Shown one piece after another: positions 1-7,911 of a DNA stretch of 64,000 nt. A program made the translations under genes and the position numbers. The notes under the pieces are model-generated. The model did not search any database. It saw nothing but the letters and a program-made list of their open reading frames with translations, and had not been told where the DNA came from. The stretch's first letter is position 1. Each line of letters begins with the position of its first letter. Source of the stretch: Liquorilactobacillus nagelii DSM 13675 (GTDB lineage Bacteria; Bacillota; Bacilli; Lactobacillales; Lactobacillaceae); the NCBI RefSeq assembly GCF_019444005.1, contig NZ_CP049304.1:2232001-2296000 (forward strand). The letters are read 5' to 3'.

Positions 1-172
1 TTTTTTGTTAGTTCTAAACATTAAATAATCAAAGAGGCGGAATAGTAATCGTCAAGGGATTCACTTTTTGTGTACTTAATCAACCAGTAACTCAGAGGCC
101 TCAACTCATTTATTTTATGGCGGTTTAATAGCTTCTTCTCAGCCACATTTTCAAGTTAACAAGCAAATTAAC

Positions 173-1180
173 TTAGTATTCTAATTGGACTGGTGACTTA
201 GCAATTAACGATTGGTGGCAGGCCAGAGCTAATTGAACAGCACGTAAACCATCTAATCCGGTTACCAAGGGCTGGTGATCAGTGACAATGCAATTATAAA
301 ATTCTTTGAATTCAGCAACATAAGCTTGTTGATAACGTTCAATGAAAAAATAAGGAATTTTATCCAAATGTCCGCCATCTTCAAGGTCAATTTCAACATT
401 ACTTAGTTTGTCATTTTCTGAGAAAGCTTGGCCTTTTGAACCAAAAACTTCAGCTCGCTGATCATAGCCATAGACTGCTTTACGGCTATTGTCGATTACT
501 CCTAGAGCACCATTAGCAAATTTTAAAGTAACAATTGCGGTATCAATATCACCGAGCTTACCAATTTCTGGATCAACTAGGACGGCCCCTTTAGCGTAAA
601 CTTCGGTGACTTCACTCTGACTAAGAAAACGAATTAAGTCTAGATCGTGAATCATCATGTCATTGAATAAACCGCCAGAAACTTTGATGTAATCATAAGA
701 AGGTGGTTCAGGGTCACGCGAAGAGATTTTGATGATTTGCGGTTCACCAAGCTTGCCACTTGCAACGGCTTTTTGAATTGTGTGAAAATTATGATCAAAA
801 CGACGATTAAAGCCAACCTGCAATTTTACGTGGCTATCAGCTACAACTTTCAAAACCTCTTTTATGCGAGCGACATCAGTATCAATTGGTTTTTCACACA
901 TGATATTTTTCTTTGCGCGAGCTGCGGCCATAATAATTTCTGCATGAGTGTTGGTAGCTGAAGCAATTGCGACAGCTTCAACATCGGAATGTTTTAGCAA
1001 GTCTCGGTAATCTTTGGTAGTGTAAGAAATGTTAAACTGTTTGGCTAACTCAACTAATTCAGCTGAATATGGGTCACAAATTGCAGTAACTTCGAATAAG
1101 TCACGTAAGTTTGCTAAGTTTTGTAAGTGCATTTTTCCAATTCGACCTAAGCCAATTAAACCAATTTTGATTTTTTTCAT
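173..1180 (-). CDS. Gfo/Idh/MocA oxidoreductase, inositol 2-dehydrogenase-like
   Basis: A 335-residue NAD(P)-dependent sugar or inositol dehydrogenase. The N-terminus has the Rossmann motif GLIGLGRIG (residues 8-16), and the family signature CEKPID follows near residue 95. The C-terminal half is the usual beta-sheet substrate domain, with GGLFNDMMIHDLDL carrying the conserved Asp/His pair. The closest family is myo-inositol 2-dehydrogenase (IolG), which oxidises inositol to scyllo-inosose in the cytosol, but no other iol gene is present here, so the substrate is open. The ATG at 1180 follows an AGGAG site at good spacing. The gene stands alone, divergent from pnuC, with a 10-bp inverted repeat in the intergenic region that could be its operator. 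Family sure, substrate inferred. Confidence 0.85.
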   Translation of the reverse strand: MKKIKIGLIGLGRIGKMHLQNLANLRDLFEVTAICDPYSAELVELAKQFNISYTTKDYRDLLKHSDVEAVAIASATNTHAEIIMAAARAKKNIMCEKPIDTDVARIKEVLKVVADSHVKLQVGFNRRFDHNFHTIQKAVASGKLGEPQIIKISSRDPEPPSYDYIKVSGGLFNDMMIHDLDLIRFLSQSEVTEVYAKGAVLVDPEIGKLGDIDTAIVTLKFANGALGVIDNSRKAVYGYDQRAEVFGSKGQAFSENDKLSNVEIDLEDGGHLDKIPYFFIERYQQAYVAEFKEFYNCIVTDHQPLVTGLDGLRAVQLALACHQSLIAKSPVQLEY

Positions 1181-1287
1181 TAAAAAAACTCCTTTCTAAA
1201 AAACAAGTTAATTACTATTTTGAGCATAACTGACTTGAAGAAGAACGTTTGCGGATTTGTGCATACTCTTTTTTAAATCTCAATCTA

Positions 1288-1332
1288 TATATAGTGTCTA
1301 TAGAGAACTAATTTGCAAAAAAACACTATATA
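1288..1332. promoter_or_regulatory. Inverted repeat between the dehydrogenase and pnuC
   Basis: TATATAGTGT (1288-1297) and its exact reverse complement (1323-1332) are separated by 25 bases, upstream of the minus-strand dehydrogenase. The layout suits a repressor operator. No regulator gene lies next to it, so which protein binds is unknown. Confidence 0.35.
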
Positions 1333-1358
1333 CAGAAATGGTTTTTAAAAGTCAAGAC

Positions 1359-1387
1359 TGTTAATTTATTTCAATAACTCGTATAAT
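1359..1387 (+). promoter_or_regulatory. Probable pnuC promoter
   Basis: TGTTAA (1359-1364) and a perfect TATAAT (1382-1387) are 17 bases apart. Transcription would begin just ahead of the leader element that precedes pnuC. Confidence 0.55.
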
Positions 1388-1431
1388 GATTCCTTGAACG
1401 CAGTTTTACACGACTGCAAAATAGGAAGGGG
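1388..1431 (+). promoter_or_regulatory. Probable NAD+-II (pnuC motif) riboswitch
   Basis: The short leader reads GATTCCTTGAACGCAG, then a small GCAGT/ACTGC hairpin, then CAAAATAGGAAGGGG. The 5' TTCCTT can pair with AGGAAGG, which is the ribosome-binding site of pnuC. That is the compact pseudoknot arrangement known for NAD+-II riboswitches, which sit just upstream of pnuC in Lactobacillales. Seen: the stem, the SD-complementary segment and the position. The class is assigned from memory of the motif, not from a covariance search. Confidence 0.65.
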
Positions 1432-1439
1432 TTTTTCGT

Positions 1440-2204
1440 GTGTTTTCTCGCTATGTTGATGTTTTAAGTAATTTGCCGCAATATTCAAAAAATATTTTCC
1501 GACGTAATTATTTTGGCTGGTTAATTTCGCAATGCCGTGGCTGGGGCCGTTTCAGTTATGGACTATTATTATTTAACCTAGTTTTACAGATTATTTCGTT
1601 AGTGCAATCATTTAATACAGCACCAATTCAGTCAATTGTTGCTTTTATTGGTGGTAACTTATCGGTTGCTTGTGTGATTGGAATTTCGAACCGCTCGGGG
1701 ATCCAAGGCTGGGCCGGAGCGTTAAGTGCGGTTTGTATTGCTTCAGTTGGTTTTGTAGCTGGAAACTACGCAACAGCCTGTGAACAGTTAGGATATTTGC
1801 TGTTTTTGGATTTGTTTTGCATTTTGGATCCAAAATGGAATGACAATATTCAAGCTGAAAAATTTGAAAAAAACAGTGAGTGGTTATACTATGCTTTATT
1901 CTTTGCTGGAGCATGGGTAGTGTTTTATTATTTATTTAGTATGACAAATGATCCCCGAGTCTTTTTAGATAGTTTGAATTTGGCGATGGCCGTTACGGGT
2001 TCTTTATTGGAACTTAACCGGAAACGAGAACAATATTTTGTTTGGACAATTGCTTCGTTATTTACTATCGCACTGTGGACTCAGACGATGTTGCAAGGTG
2101 ATGGTAACTTTTCTTTAATTTTTAGTTATAGTGTATTTTTCTTAAACGATATGTATGCTTTCTTTAGTACTCGTGGCTGGTTTCGGACCGCAAAAACTAA
2201 ATAA
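1440..2204 (+). CDS. pnuC: PnuC-family nicotinamide riboside transporter
   Basis: A 254-residue membrane protein with about seven hydrophobic segments, typical of the PnuC family, which moves nicotinamide riboside into the cell by facilitated diffusion for NAD synthesis. The segments include LSVACVIGISNRSGIQGWAG and a C-terminal YSVFFLNDMYAFF helix. The GTG start at 1440 is chosen because AGGAAGGGG ends nine bases before it. The upstream leader looks like an NAD+-sensing riboswitch that would hide this ribosome site when NAD is plentiful. nrdI follows 29 bases downstream and probably shares the transcript. Confidence 0.85.
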   Translation: MFSRYVDVLSNLPQYSKNIFRRNYFGWLISQCRGWGRFSYGLLLFNLVLQIISLVQSFNTAPIQSIVAFIGGNLSVACVIGISNRSGIQGWAGALSAVCIASVGFVAGNYATACEQLGYLLFLDLFCILDPKWNDNIQAEKFEKNSEWLYYALFFAGAWVVFYYLFSMTNDPRVFLDSLNLAMAVTGSLLELNRKREQYFVWTIASLFTIALWTQTMLQGDGNFSLIFSYSVFFLNDMYAFFSTRGWFRTAKTK

Positions 2205-2233
2205 AGCTAAGAATTGATCTAGGAGGAAAAGAC

Positions 2234-2719
2234 ATGAATGAGCAGTCAGCTCCAATTAGAATTTTATTTATTAGTATTTCTGGCAACACGCGGGCGTTTG
2301 TCAAAAAAATGACAGAATATGCGCAAAAGAACCGGCAGAGTGATTCCAAAGCCAGATTAGTTGAAGCAACTGAAGTAACAAACGGAAACCAGTTGATTGA
2401 AATGCGTCAACCATTTGCTGTTTTTGTGCCAACATATCTTGATGGTGGTGATGGCATTAATAGTAGCAATCATGAAATTATGACCAATGAGTTACATGAT
2501 ACTTTGGAAGATAATAACAATTATCGCAAGTGTTATGGGGTTGTTGGGAGTGGCAATCGTAACTTTAATGCTCAATTTGGGCTAACTGCTAAACAATATG
2601 CCAATCAATTCGGTTTTCCGGTAATTGATTTTTATGAATTGCGGGGAACTTCTGCTGATGTAGTTCGCGTTTATCAGCATTTAAGTGAATTTCAGCAACG
2701 TTTCGAAGAAAAAAACTAA
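2234..2719 (+). CDS. nrdI: Ribonucleotide reductase flavodoxin NrdI
   Basis: A 161-residue flavodoxin. NrdI reduces and activates the di-manganese cofactor of class Ib ribonucleotide reductase NrdF. The FMN phosphate loop is ISISGNTRAF (residues 13-22); YLDGGDGIN and GVVGSGNRNFNAQFG are NrdI hallmarks around the flavin. It sits apart from nrdE, nrdF and nrdH, which are not in the window, and follows pnuC, so an NAD-responsive transcript may include it. AGGAGGAAAAG lies just before the ATG. A strong hairpin terminator follows the stop. Confidence 0.93.
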   Translation: MNEQSAPIRILFISISGNTRAFVKKMTEYAQKNRQSDSKARLVEATEVTNGNQLIEMRQPFAVFVPTYLDGGDGINSSNHEIMTNELHDTLEDNNNYRKCYGVVGSGNRNFNAQFGLTAKQYANQFGFPVIDFYELRGTSADVVRVYQHLSEFQQRFEEKN

Positions 2720-2728
2720 ACAACAATT

Positions 2729-2790
2729 AATGAGTTTGAGAATTTCTACTATATTATTTGGTAAAAAGCTCTCAAACTCATTTTATTTTG
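2729..2790 (+). terminator. Terminator after nrdI
   Basis: A perfect 13-bp stem (2729-2741 with 2770-2782) is followed by a T-rich tail. Confidence 0.85.
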
Positions 2791-2806
2791 TTTAATTGAT
2801 TTGATA

Positions 2807-3019
2807 TTAAAGTTCAAATTTTAATCTCCCCTTAATCAAAGTATCAAGGTTAATTGCGAATAATGCACTAATTTGAATTAGTCGATCAAGATCTGGGTAG
2901 GTGATTACTGAATTTCATTTTGAAACTGCTTGGTGATTGCTATTCAAGCGCTTTGCCAAATCATCTTGGGTTAGATGGTATTTTTCACGATTGGTCTTAA
3001 TTTGTTGTTCGAGATGCAT
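2807..3019 (-). pseudogene. XRE/Cro-type regulator broken by a stop codon
   Basis: Reading the minus strand from an ATG at 3019 gives a 70-codon HTH_3-type protein: MHLEQQIKTNREKYHLTQDD, then LAKRLNSNHQAVSK, a TGA stop at 2917-2915, and NSVITYPDLDRLIQISALFA to the end at 2807. In the family the residue after VSK is almost always Trp (TGG), so a single TGG to TGA change explains the break. The rest of the frame is intact, so the change looks recent. Nothing shows what it controlled. A misread base or stop read-through is possible. Confidence 0.6.
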
Positions 3020-3070
3020 TTGAATCAACTCACTTTCAATAGTTAATGCCTATATTGTTGAGCATAAATG

Positions 3071-3134
3071 CAAAAAAGCCCGCTAATTATCAGCTCATTT
3101 ACGCACTAAAAGTTGCAAAGCTGATATAGCGGGC
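3071..3134 (-). terminator. Terminator after the Nramp gene
   Basis: A GC-rich stem pairs 3078-3095 with 3119-3134 (a two-base bulge). On the minus strand it ends in GGGCTTTTTTG. Confidence 0.85.
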
Positions 3135-3156
3135 GTTTATAATTTTAAGTGTAACA

Positions 3157-4425
3157 TTACCAAAGTTTTAGTGTCGGGCCAACCATATATAAACCGAATA
3201 ACATTACAATTAAGCAGCAACTCGTAACGATCCATTTATACCAACCATGCATCCGATATTGGGCTGGTAAAACTTTTGCTTCCAATAAGAGCAAAAAACC
3301 TAATACAATGGGTAACAATAAAGCATTCATTACTTCAACAGTGATTGACAATGATACCAAGTTAAAATTAATTAATACTAGAAAAGCACCAATGATGTGG
3401 GCTAAAGCATACATTAGATAAAAGCCAAAATTATTGCGATTTAACTTTTCATTCAGACTATGCGGCCAGTTGAGTACCTCGGTAATGCCCCAAGTACCAG
3501 CTAGGGCAACGACCAAAGCAGCTACTAAAGCACCTCCTAACAAACTAACACCGATTAACATTTTGGCCATTGTGGTTCCCAGAAAAGGAGCTAAAGAAGT
3601 TGCCAAATCGCCGACGGTGTTGAGTGCTGTTTGTCCGTGATGCTGACCGACAGTTGCGGCGAAAGTAATTACAAAGACGATCATAATTCCTTGAGTGATT
3701 ACGGTTCCAACAGCTGTATCATGTTGTTCTTTACGTAAAACAGCTGGAGACAATTTTTTGTCAACAACGGCTCCTTGTTGATAAAAAATCATCCAAGGCA
3801 TAATTACAGCACCCACATTGGCTGCTACAAGATAAATATAAGAGGAACTGTGGTAGGGAACAGTCAATAATCCTTGACCAATTGCTGAAATACTAGGATG
3901 AACCATGAACATTGCAGCAATAAAAGCTAGTTCAGCTAAGCCGATAACAATTCCAGTTTTTTCTACTCGACGATAACTACCACTAAAGGCAATGCCAACT
4001 AACAAGATCGTGGCGATGGGAACAGTGATCCATTTGGAAATACCAAATAGTTCACCAACTCCGGCAATTCCGGCAAACTCGGTTAAAAGAGCACCAATTG
4101 CTGAAGCGGCCAGAGTTCCGGCAGACAAAATTGCCCAACCGAGTCCAAAGTTATCACGAATTAATTCACCATGGCCTTTGCCAGTAACGATTCCTAAACG
4201 GACTGTCATTTCTTGGGCCATAAATAGAATTGGAATCAATAATAACTGTGGCAAAATCATTGTATATTGCCATTGAGCTCCAGATTGAGCCGCTGTAATT
4301 AGACAGCCAGCATCAGTATCGGCCAGCATGACAACTAGGCCAGGACCCCAGACTTTGAGAAGTTTTTTAAAACTAAATGAATGAGTAATTGAATGGCTAG
4401 CTGGCTTGGGACTTAAAGATAGCAA
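3157..4425 (-). CDS. Divergent Nramp-family divalent metal transporter
   Basis: A 422-residue polytopic protein of the Nramp fold (about 11 helices), which couples proton entry to uptake of Mn2+, Fe2+ or related ions. The first helix reads GPGLVVMLADTDAGC where classical MntH has the metal-binding DPGN; the sixth reads GAVIMPWMIF where MntH has MPH. It therefore belongs to an Nramp branch whose metal preference is less certain. The start is a TTG at 4425 behind GGAAGTGA; the next Met is already inside helix 1. A near-consensus Fur box lies upstream, which argues for iron control and an iron-related role. It is a single-gene transcript. Confidence 0.8.
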   Translation of the reverse strand: MLSLSPKPASHSITHSFSFKKLLKVWGPGLVVMLADTDAGCLITAAQSGAQWQYTMILPQLLLIPILFMAQEMTVRLGIVTGKGHGELIRDNFGLGWAILSAGTLAASAIGALLTEFAGIAGVGELFGISKWITVPIATILLVGIAFSGSYRRVEKTGIVIGLAELAFIAAMFMVHPSISAIGQGLLTVPYHSSSYIYLVAANVGAVIMPWMIFYQQGAVVDKKLSPAVLRKEQHDTAVGTVITQGIMIVFVITFAATVGQHHGQTALNTVGDLATSLAPFLGTTMAKMLIGVSLLGGALVAALVVALAGTWGITEVLNWPHSLNEKLNRNNFGFYLMYALAHIIGAFLVLINFNLVSLSITVEVMNALLLPIVLGFLLLLEAKVLPAQYRMHGWYKWIVTSCCLIVMLFGLYMVGPTLKLW

Positions 4426-4462
4426 ATGATCACTTCCAATAATCTAATTTAGAAACATTCTA

Positions 4463-4481
4463 GTAAATGAGAATCATTATC
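4463..4481. promoter_or_regulatory. Fur-type box upstream of the Nramp gene
   Basis: The 19 bases GTAAATGAGAATCATTATC match the classical Fur consensus at 16 of 19 positions, and TGAGAAT-C-ATTATCA forms the 7-1-7 dyad. It lies 38-56 bases upstream of the TTG start. Fur, PerR and Zur boxes are similar, so the metal sensed is inferred. Confidence 0.65.
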
Positions 4482-4642
4482 AATTAAAACAACTGAATTT
4501 TAACACATTTCTAACTAAAAAAACTACCTTGAGCAAATTTTTTTAGTTGAATTTGTATTAAAAGAACAATAAGCCTAAACTAGCCTTACCAGATAATAAT
4601 TTCAGTTATCGTTTTTTAGACTGAAGTGAAAGGAATTAATTA

Positions 4643-5434
4643 ATGAATCCCAATGTCATAGTATTTCAACCTCAGATTGCTCGTCAGAAACCGGAAACAA
4701 TAGTTCATCGTGATCATAGCTGTCCGTTTTGTGATGTAGCCAATCTGGAAAAAATTATTCAACAAGAAGCTGATCGAATTTGGTTAGTTAATAAGTACCG
4801 GACGTTAGCCAAGACCTGGCAAACGGTAATTATTGAAACGGCTGTTCATGAAGGTGATATTTCGACATATTCTCATGAACAGAATCGGGCAATTTTAAAG
4901 TTTGCGCTGAATGCTCGGCAGCAGACACAAGCCAGCGGAAAGTACCGTAGCACTGCGCTTTATAAAAACTACGGTCCATTGTCTGGTGGCAGTTTATCAC
5001 ACCCACATTTACAAATTGTTGGTTTTGAAGAAGCAGACATTTATCAGCAGATAAAGCCAGAAAATTTTCAGGGGATGAAGGTAGTGGCTGATGATAGAGT
5101 TGAACTAAATCTTGCGACTGAGCCAATTATGGGCTTTGTCGAATTTAACTTGATTTTACGAGATATCAATCAGATCGATGAGTTCGCAGATTACTTACAG
5201 TTGGTAATCCAATATTTATTGGGTGATTATTTCAATGGCCGGTGCAATTCGTATAATTTGTTTTTTTATCCTGCACCCCAACAGCAGATAATTGCCAAAG
5301 TGGTGCCACGCTTTATTGCTTCACCATATTTTGTTGGCTATAAGGCATCTCAGGTAAATGATTACCAACGTTTAGCTGAGATTAGCCAAGAATTGGCGGC
5401 CAAAGCACAGCAAAAACTTCCACAATATAAATAA
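4643..5434 (+). CDS. DUF4931 / GalT-like HIT-fold protein
   Basis: A 263-residue protein with the HIT/GalT fold. CPFC (28-31) is the first half of a zinc site, and LSHPHLQIVG near 118-127 carries the HxH nucleophile region that galactose-1-phosphate uridylyltransferases use to accept UMP. The C-terminal part (FFYPAPQQQ, VPRFIASPYFVGYK) matches Lactobacillus proteins annotated DUF4931. It probably transfers or hydrolyses a nucleotidyl group, but the substrate is unknown. AAAGGAATT precedes the ATG. It converges with a probable RNA gene on the other strand. Confidence 0.7.
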   Translation: MNPNVIVFQPQIARQKPETIVHRDHSCPFCDVANLEKIIQQEADRIWLVNKYRTLAKTWQTVIIETAVHEGDISTYSHEQNRAILKFALNARQQTQASGKYRSTALYKNYGPLSGGSLSHPHLQIVGFEEADIYQQIKPENFQGMKVVADDRVELNLATEPIMGFVEFNLILRDINQIDEFADYLQLVIQYLLGDYFNGRCNSYNLFFYPAPQQQIIAKVVPRFIASPYFVGYKASQVNDYQRLAEISQELAAKAQQKLPQYK

Positions 5435-5469
5435 TAGGTGGAATGACGATTTTTTGAACTTTTAGGCAC

Positions 5470-5741
5470 AAAAAAACAGCCCAGCGAGATAATGTTTGTT
5501 TTCAGTTACACTTTACTACCAACATTTATCTCTTTTGATACTAATTGATACAGTTCCAGACTTCAAGGATCGTGATACATCCAAAAGCAATTACTGTTCA
5601 ATTATCTCACTGGACTGCTGAGAAATAAGGGAATTATCAAGCTTTAACCTCTTTTCTAACCGCAATCACGGTTTATTTGCTAGACTACCATGTTTTAAAT
5701 GATGCCCAGCAAGATTATAGGCTTTGCTATAACCCCTTACA
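5470..5741 (-). ncRNA. Probable stand-alone structured RNA (6S-like?)
   Basis: On the minus strand an extended -10 promoter starts a transcript that contains no convincing ORF. It would fold into several hairpins: TTATAG/CTATAA, an AACCG/CGGTT stem, and a stem near GCTTTTGGA/TATCAAAAG. It closes with a long imperfect stem pairing 5602-5620 with 5477-5492, then TTTTTTT (5476-5470), a built-in terminator. The length is about 270 nt. A long closing stem around an internal bubble recalls 6S RNA, but I see no decisive 6S signature, and the conserved RNase P, tmRNA and SRP motifs I know are missing. Confidence 0.5.
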
Positions 5742-5747
5742 CTTCGT

Positions 5748-5775
5748 ATTATAGCACAAAAGAAATCGGTTACAA
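5748..5775 (-). promoter_or_regulatory. Strong promoter of the structured RNA
   Basis: On the minus strand, TTGTAA (5775-5770) and TATAAT (5753-5748) are 16 bases apart, with TGC directly before TATAAT (extended -10). No ORF with a ribosome site follows. Confidence 0.65.
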
Positions 5776-6326
5776 TTAAAACGCTCACCTTTGCTGGAAA
5801 TTAAAAATAGGCTCACAAATGAAGTTGCTTTACTAGTGTTGAAAAATTGCGGTGAAGTATAACTTAGACTATAAATTTTACTTTTCAGGATTTGGTGGCA
5901 GTCTGCGGTTAACAAATCAACCACTTGGCGAGAGGAGAGTATAAAATAGTTTGTGCAAATGAATAAAAATCCTATTGAAAAGGGAATCTCTTCCCCTTAT
6001 GATTAAATCATCCAAATCAAACCAAAACGGAAGGATTCCCCATGGATCAACAGTAAAATGGATAGTAGCTGTCCTATTCATATTTTTAGGGATTCTAACT
6101 GATACAAAACTTCCTTTGTATAAAGTAACTTTGGGTAAAATGAATTTTTTTAAGTTAAAATAATATTAAAAAAACTCCCAAAAATATTGATTTAGAAACT
6201 TTTTTTGTATTATGCTCTTATCAATATAAGAAAAGAGAAATTTGAATGACCTCCAGTAAGAATAATTACGTTTTGTATCTACATGGGATATACTTGACTC
6301 GGGATGACAATTTAGGAGGGGAAAAT

Positions 6327-6590
6327 ATGGAACGTATTAAAGAACAAACACGCCTGGCAAAGTGGGGAAACTCGAAAGCTGCTAGAATTCCTAGCCAAAT
6401 TATTAAACAACTGAAATTAGATGATAATCAAGATATGACAATAACAATTGAAAATGGATCGATTGTTTTAACACCAATAAAAAAGAACCCAACCAATATT
6501 CACGAACTATTTAAGGATTGGCAAGATGACGGGAAACGGGATCACGAGCTTGATTGGGGAAAGTCAGAAGGTAATGAGCTTCAATGGTAA
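6327..6590 (+). CDS. mazE: MazE-type antitoxin (AbrB fold)
   Basis: An 87-residue antitoxin. The swapped-hairpin AbrB/MazE DNA-binding domain is residues 9-50 (LAKWGNSKAARIPSQIIKQL), and the acidic tail (FKDWQDDGKRDHELDWG) would occupy the MazF active site. The ATG at 6327 is chosen because TTTAGGAGGGG sits directly upstream; an in-frame start at 6246 has no ribosome site. Its end overlaps mazF by seven bases, so the two are translationally coupled. Such pairs usually repress their own promoter. Confidence 0.88.
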   Translation: MERIKEQTRLAKWGNSKAARIPSQIIKQLKLDDNQDMTITIENGSIVLTPIKKNPTNIHELFKDWQDDGKRDHELDWGKSEGNELQW

Positions 6591-6928
6591 GCCAAGGTGA
6601 TATATTTTATGTTAACTTTAATCTGAGTCGTGGTCATAAACAGATGAATAGGCGGCCGGCAATTGCTCTAAGCAATGATCTAGTCTGTCAGACAAGTAAC
6701 ATGACGATTGTGGCGCCGATTAGTAGTACCGAGCGTAATTTTCCGCTATATCATCAACTAACTAGTAGTCAAACAGTCTATGGAAAAGTATTATTAGATC
6801 AAACAATAGCCTTAGATTTGCGGGCAAGACATGTCATTGACGAAGCTATTGTTGATCATGTATCGCGTGAAGAATTAGAAGAAATAATCTCATTGTACAA
6901 ATTATTGTTCAGTATTGATGATGAATAA
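6584..6928 (+). CDS. mazF: MazF/PemK endoribonuclease toxin
   Basis: A 114-residue PemK-fold toxin that cuts mRNA at short sequences when MazE is lost. The motifs are GDIFYVNFNLSRGHKQMNRRP (residues 5-25, with the catalytic Arg), APISST and the C-terminal KVLLDQTIALDLRAR. Length and motifs are normal, so it should be active. It is coupled to mazE by an overlap and lies in a patch rich in other toxin-antitoxin genes and relics. Confidence 0.9.
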   Translation: MVSQGDIFYVNFNLSRGHKQMNRRPAIALSNDLVCQTSNMTIVAPISSTERNFPLYHQLTSSQTVYGKVLLDQTIALDLRARHVIDEAIVDHVSREELEEIISLYKLLFSIDDE

Positions 6929-6978
6929 AAAAAGCTATTTTTGTTTCGAATCAATTAACATCTATACTAAAAAAATGT

Positions 6979-7450
6979 GTGGATTTAAAAAGGGGTGGCA
7001 TACTATTTGCATATCAGGTTTCAGATTCTGAACGTTACGGGGTAATTGAGTTCGATAAAGAGCATCATGTAACAAATATTGTCGAAAGCCTAAGCACCCT
7101 AAAACGAACTTTGCTGTTTCTGGCATCTACTTTTATGACAATCGGGTCTGTAAGATTGCTACAAAGATGATTCCTTCGGATAGAGGGGAGCTTGAGATTA
7201 CGGATATCAACGACTGAGGGAGTTCAGCCGTGAAAGTGTTTGGTTTGCAGGGACTACTGCAAGTCTTTACAATGCAGCTGAATATATTGAAACAATTGAA
7301 AGTCGGCAGGGCTTGAAGATTGGTTGCTTGGAAGAAATTGCTCTCCGAAAAGGATATATTTCTAAAGAAAAGCTGATTAATATAATATCACGATATTCTG
7401 AAGGTGAGTATAAAAGCTACTTAGAGAGTATTATTTCTGAAGGAAAGTAG
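6979..7450 (+). pseudogene. Decayed glucose-1-phosphate thymidylyltransferase (rmlA) 3' end
   Basis: Three frames carry consecutive pieces of RmlA/RfbA, which makes dTDP-glucose for rhamnose polymers. GGILFAYQVSDSERYGVIEF is in the first, [20 protein letters not shown] and [10 protein letters not shown] in the second, and TTASLYNAAEYIETIE followed by KIGCLEEIALRKGYISKE in the last, ending with TAG at 7448-7450. The N-terminal nucleotide-binding half (about 120 residues) is missing and at least two frameshifts plus a small deletion are present. It is a remnant of a polysaccharide locus lost from this site. Confidence 0.75.
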
Positions 7451-7672
7451 AATGAGTTGGATAAACATACTAGCTGATTTTATTAATAAAATACAATATT
7501 TTTTGTAGCGTAGTATCTATAAAAAACGATATTAATTAGATTTCATTTAAAAATTCAATGATGATTATACAACCTTCATTTGTAAGTATGGCAATAGTAA
7601 ACACCATTTCATCATCACTTACCTTGTTATTGTGCTTGGTTGATTTACGGAATAGATCAAGCAAGAAGTTTT

Positions 7673-7911
7673 AAGGCGGTGGCTGTCTTTTCTCTTGCGA
7701 GGTGAGGCCCATGGGAACATGGAATAATCTTCAGGAAGGTTTCACAGTCAATGAGCGTCTTCCAGACACTCTCGTTGATGTTGCTGTTTACAATGTTTAT
7801 TTTAGCGTTGCTAACCTACATCGACAAAAGGAAAAAATAAAAAAGCCGCCCTGCTCAACTTTGGTAGGTTACAGGGCGAACTAGTGTCGTTTTAATATCT
7901 GCCACCGCCTT
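7673..7911 (+). promoter_or_regulatory. Long-range 5'-3' pairing in the type I toxin mRNA
   Basis: AAGGCGGTGGC (7673-7683), ahead of the toxin ORF, is perfectly complementary over 11 bases to GCCACCGCCTT (7901-7911) behind it. A full-length mRNA could close on itself, an arrangement that in known type I toxins keeps the primary transcript untranslated until it is processed. Confidence 0.55.
7751..7840 (+). CDS. Small holin-like type I toxin peptide
   Basis: A 29-residue peptide: MSVFQTLSLM, a hydrophobic helix LLFTMFILALLTY, and a charged tail IDKRKK. This is the pattern of the putative holin-like toxins (Hol-Tox/TxpA-BsrG type) of Firmicutes, which insert in the membrane and are silenced by an antisense RNA. 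AGGAAGG lies about 12 bases before the ATG. A bigger out-of-frame reading across 7702-7884 exists but has no protein-like features. A terminator for this mRNA is at 7928-7959, and an oppositely directed RNA overlaps its 3' half. Confidence 0.7.
   Translation: MSVFQTLSLMLLFTMFILALLTYIDKRKK

Noticed and set aside
5727..5924. 65-residue minus-strand ORF
   Set aside because: No ribosome site, odd composition, and it overlaps the promoter of the structured RNA.
5975..6163. 62-residue plus-strand ORF with a hydrophobic stretch
   Set aside because: TTG start without ribosome site. The stretch WIVAVLFIFLGILT could be a membrane helix, but nothing else supports a gene. A GGGAATC/GATTCCC repeat nearby was not interpretable.
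7702..7884. 60-residue ORF across the type I toxin
   Set aside because: Out of frame with the holin-like peptide; soluble, unremarkable sequence. The 29-residue frame fits a known family.
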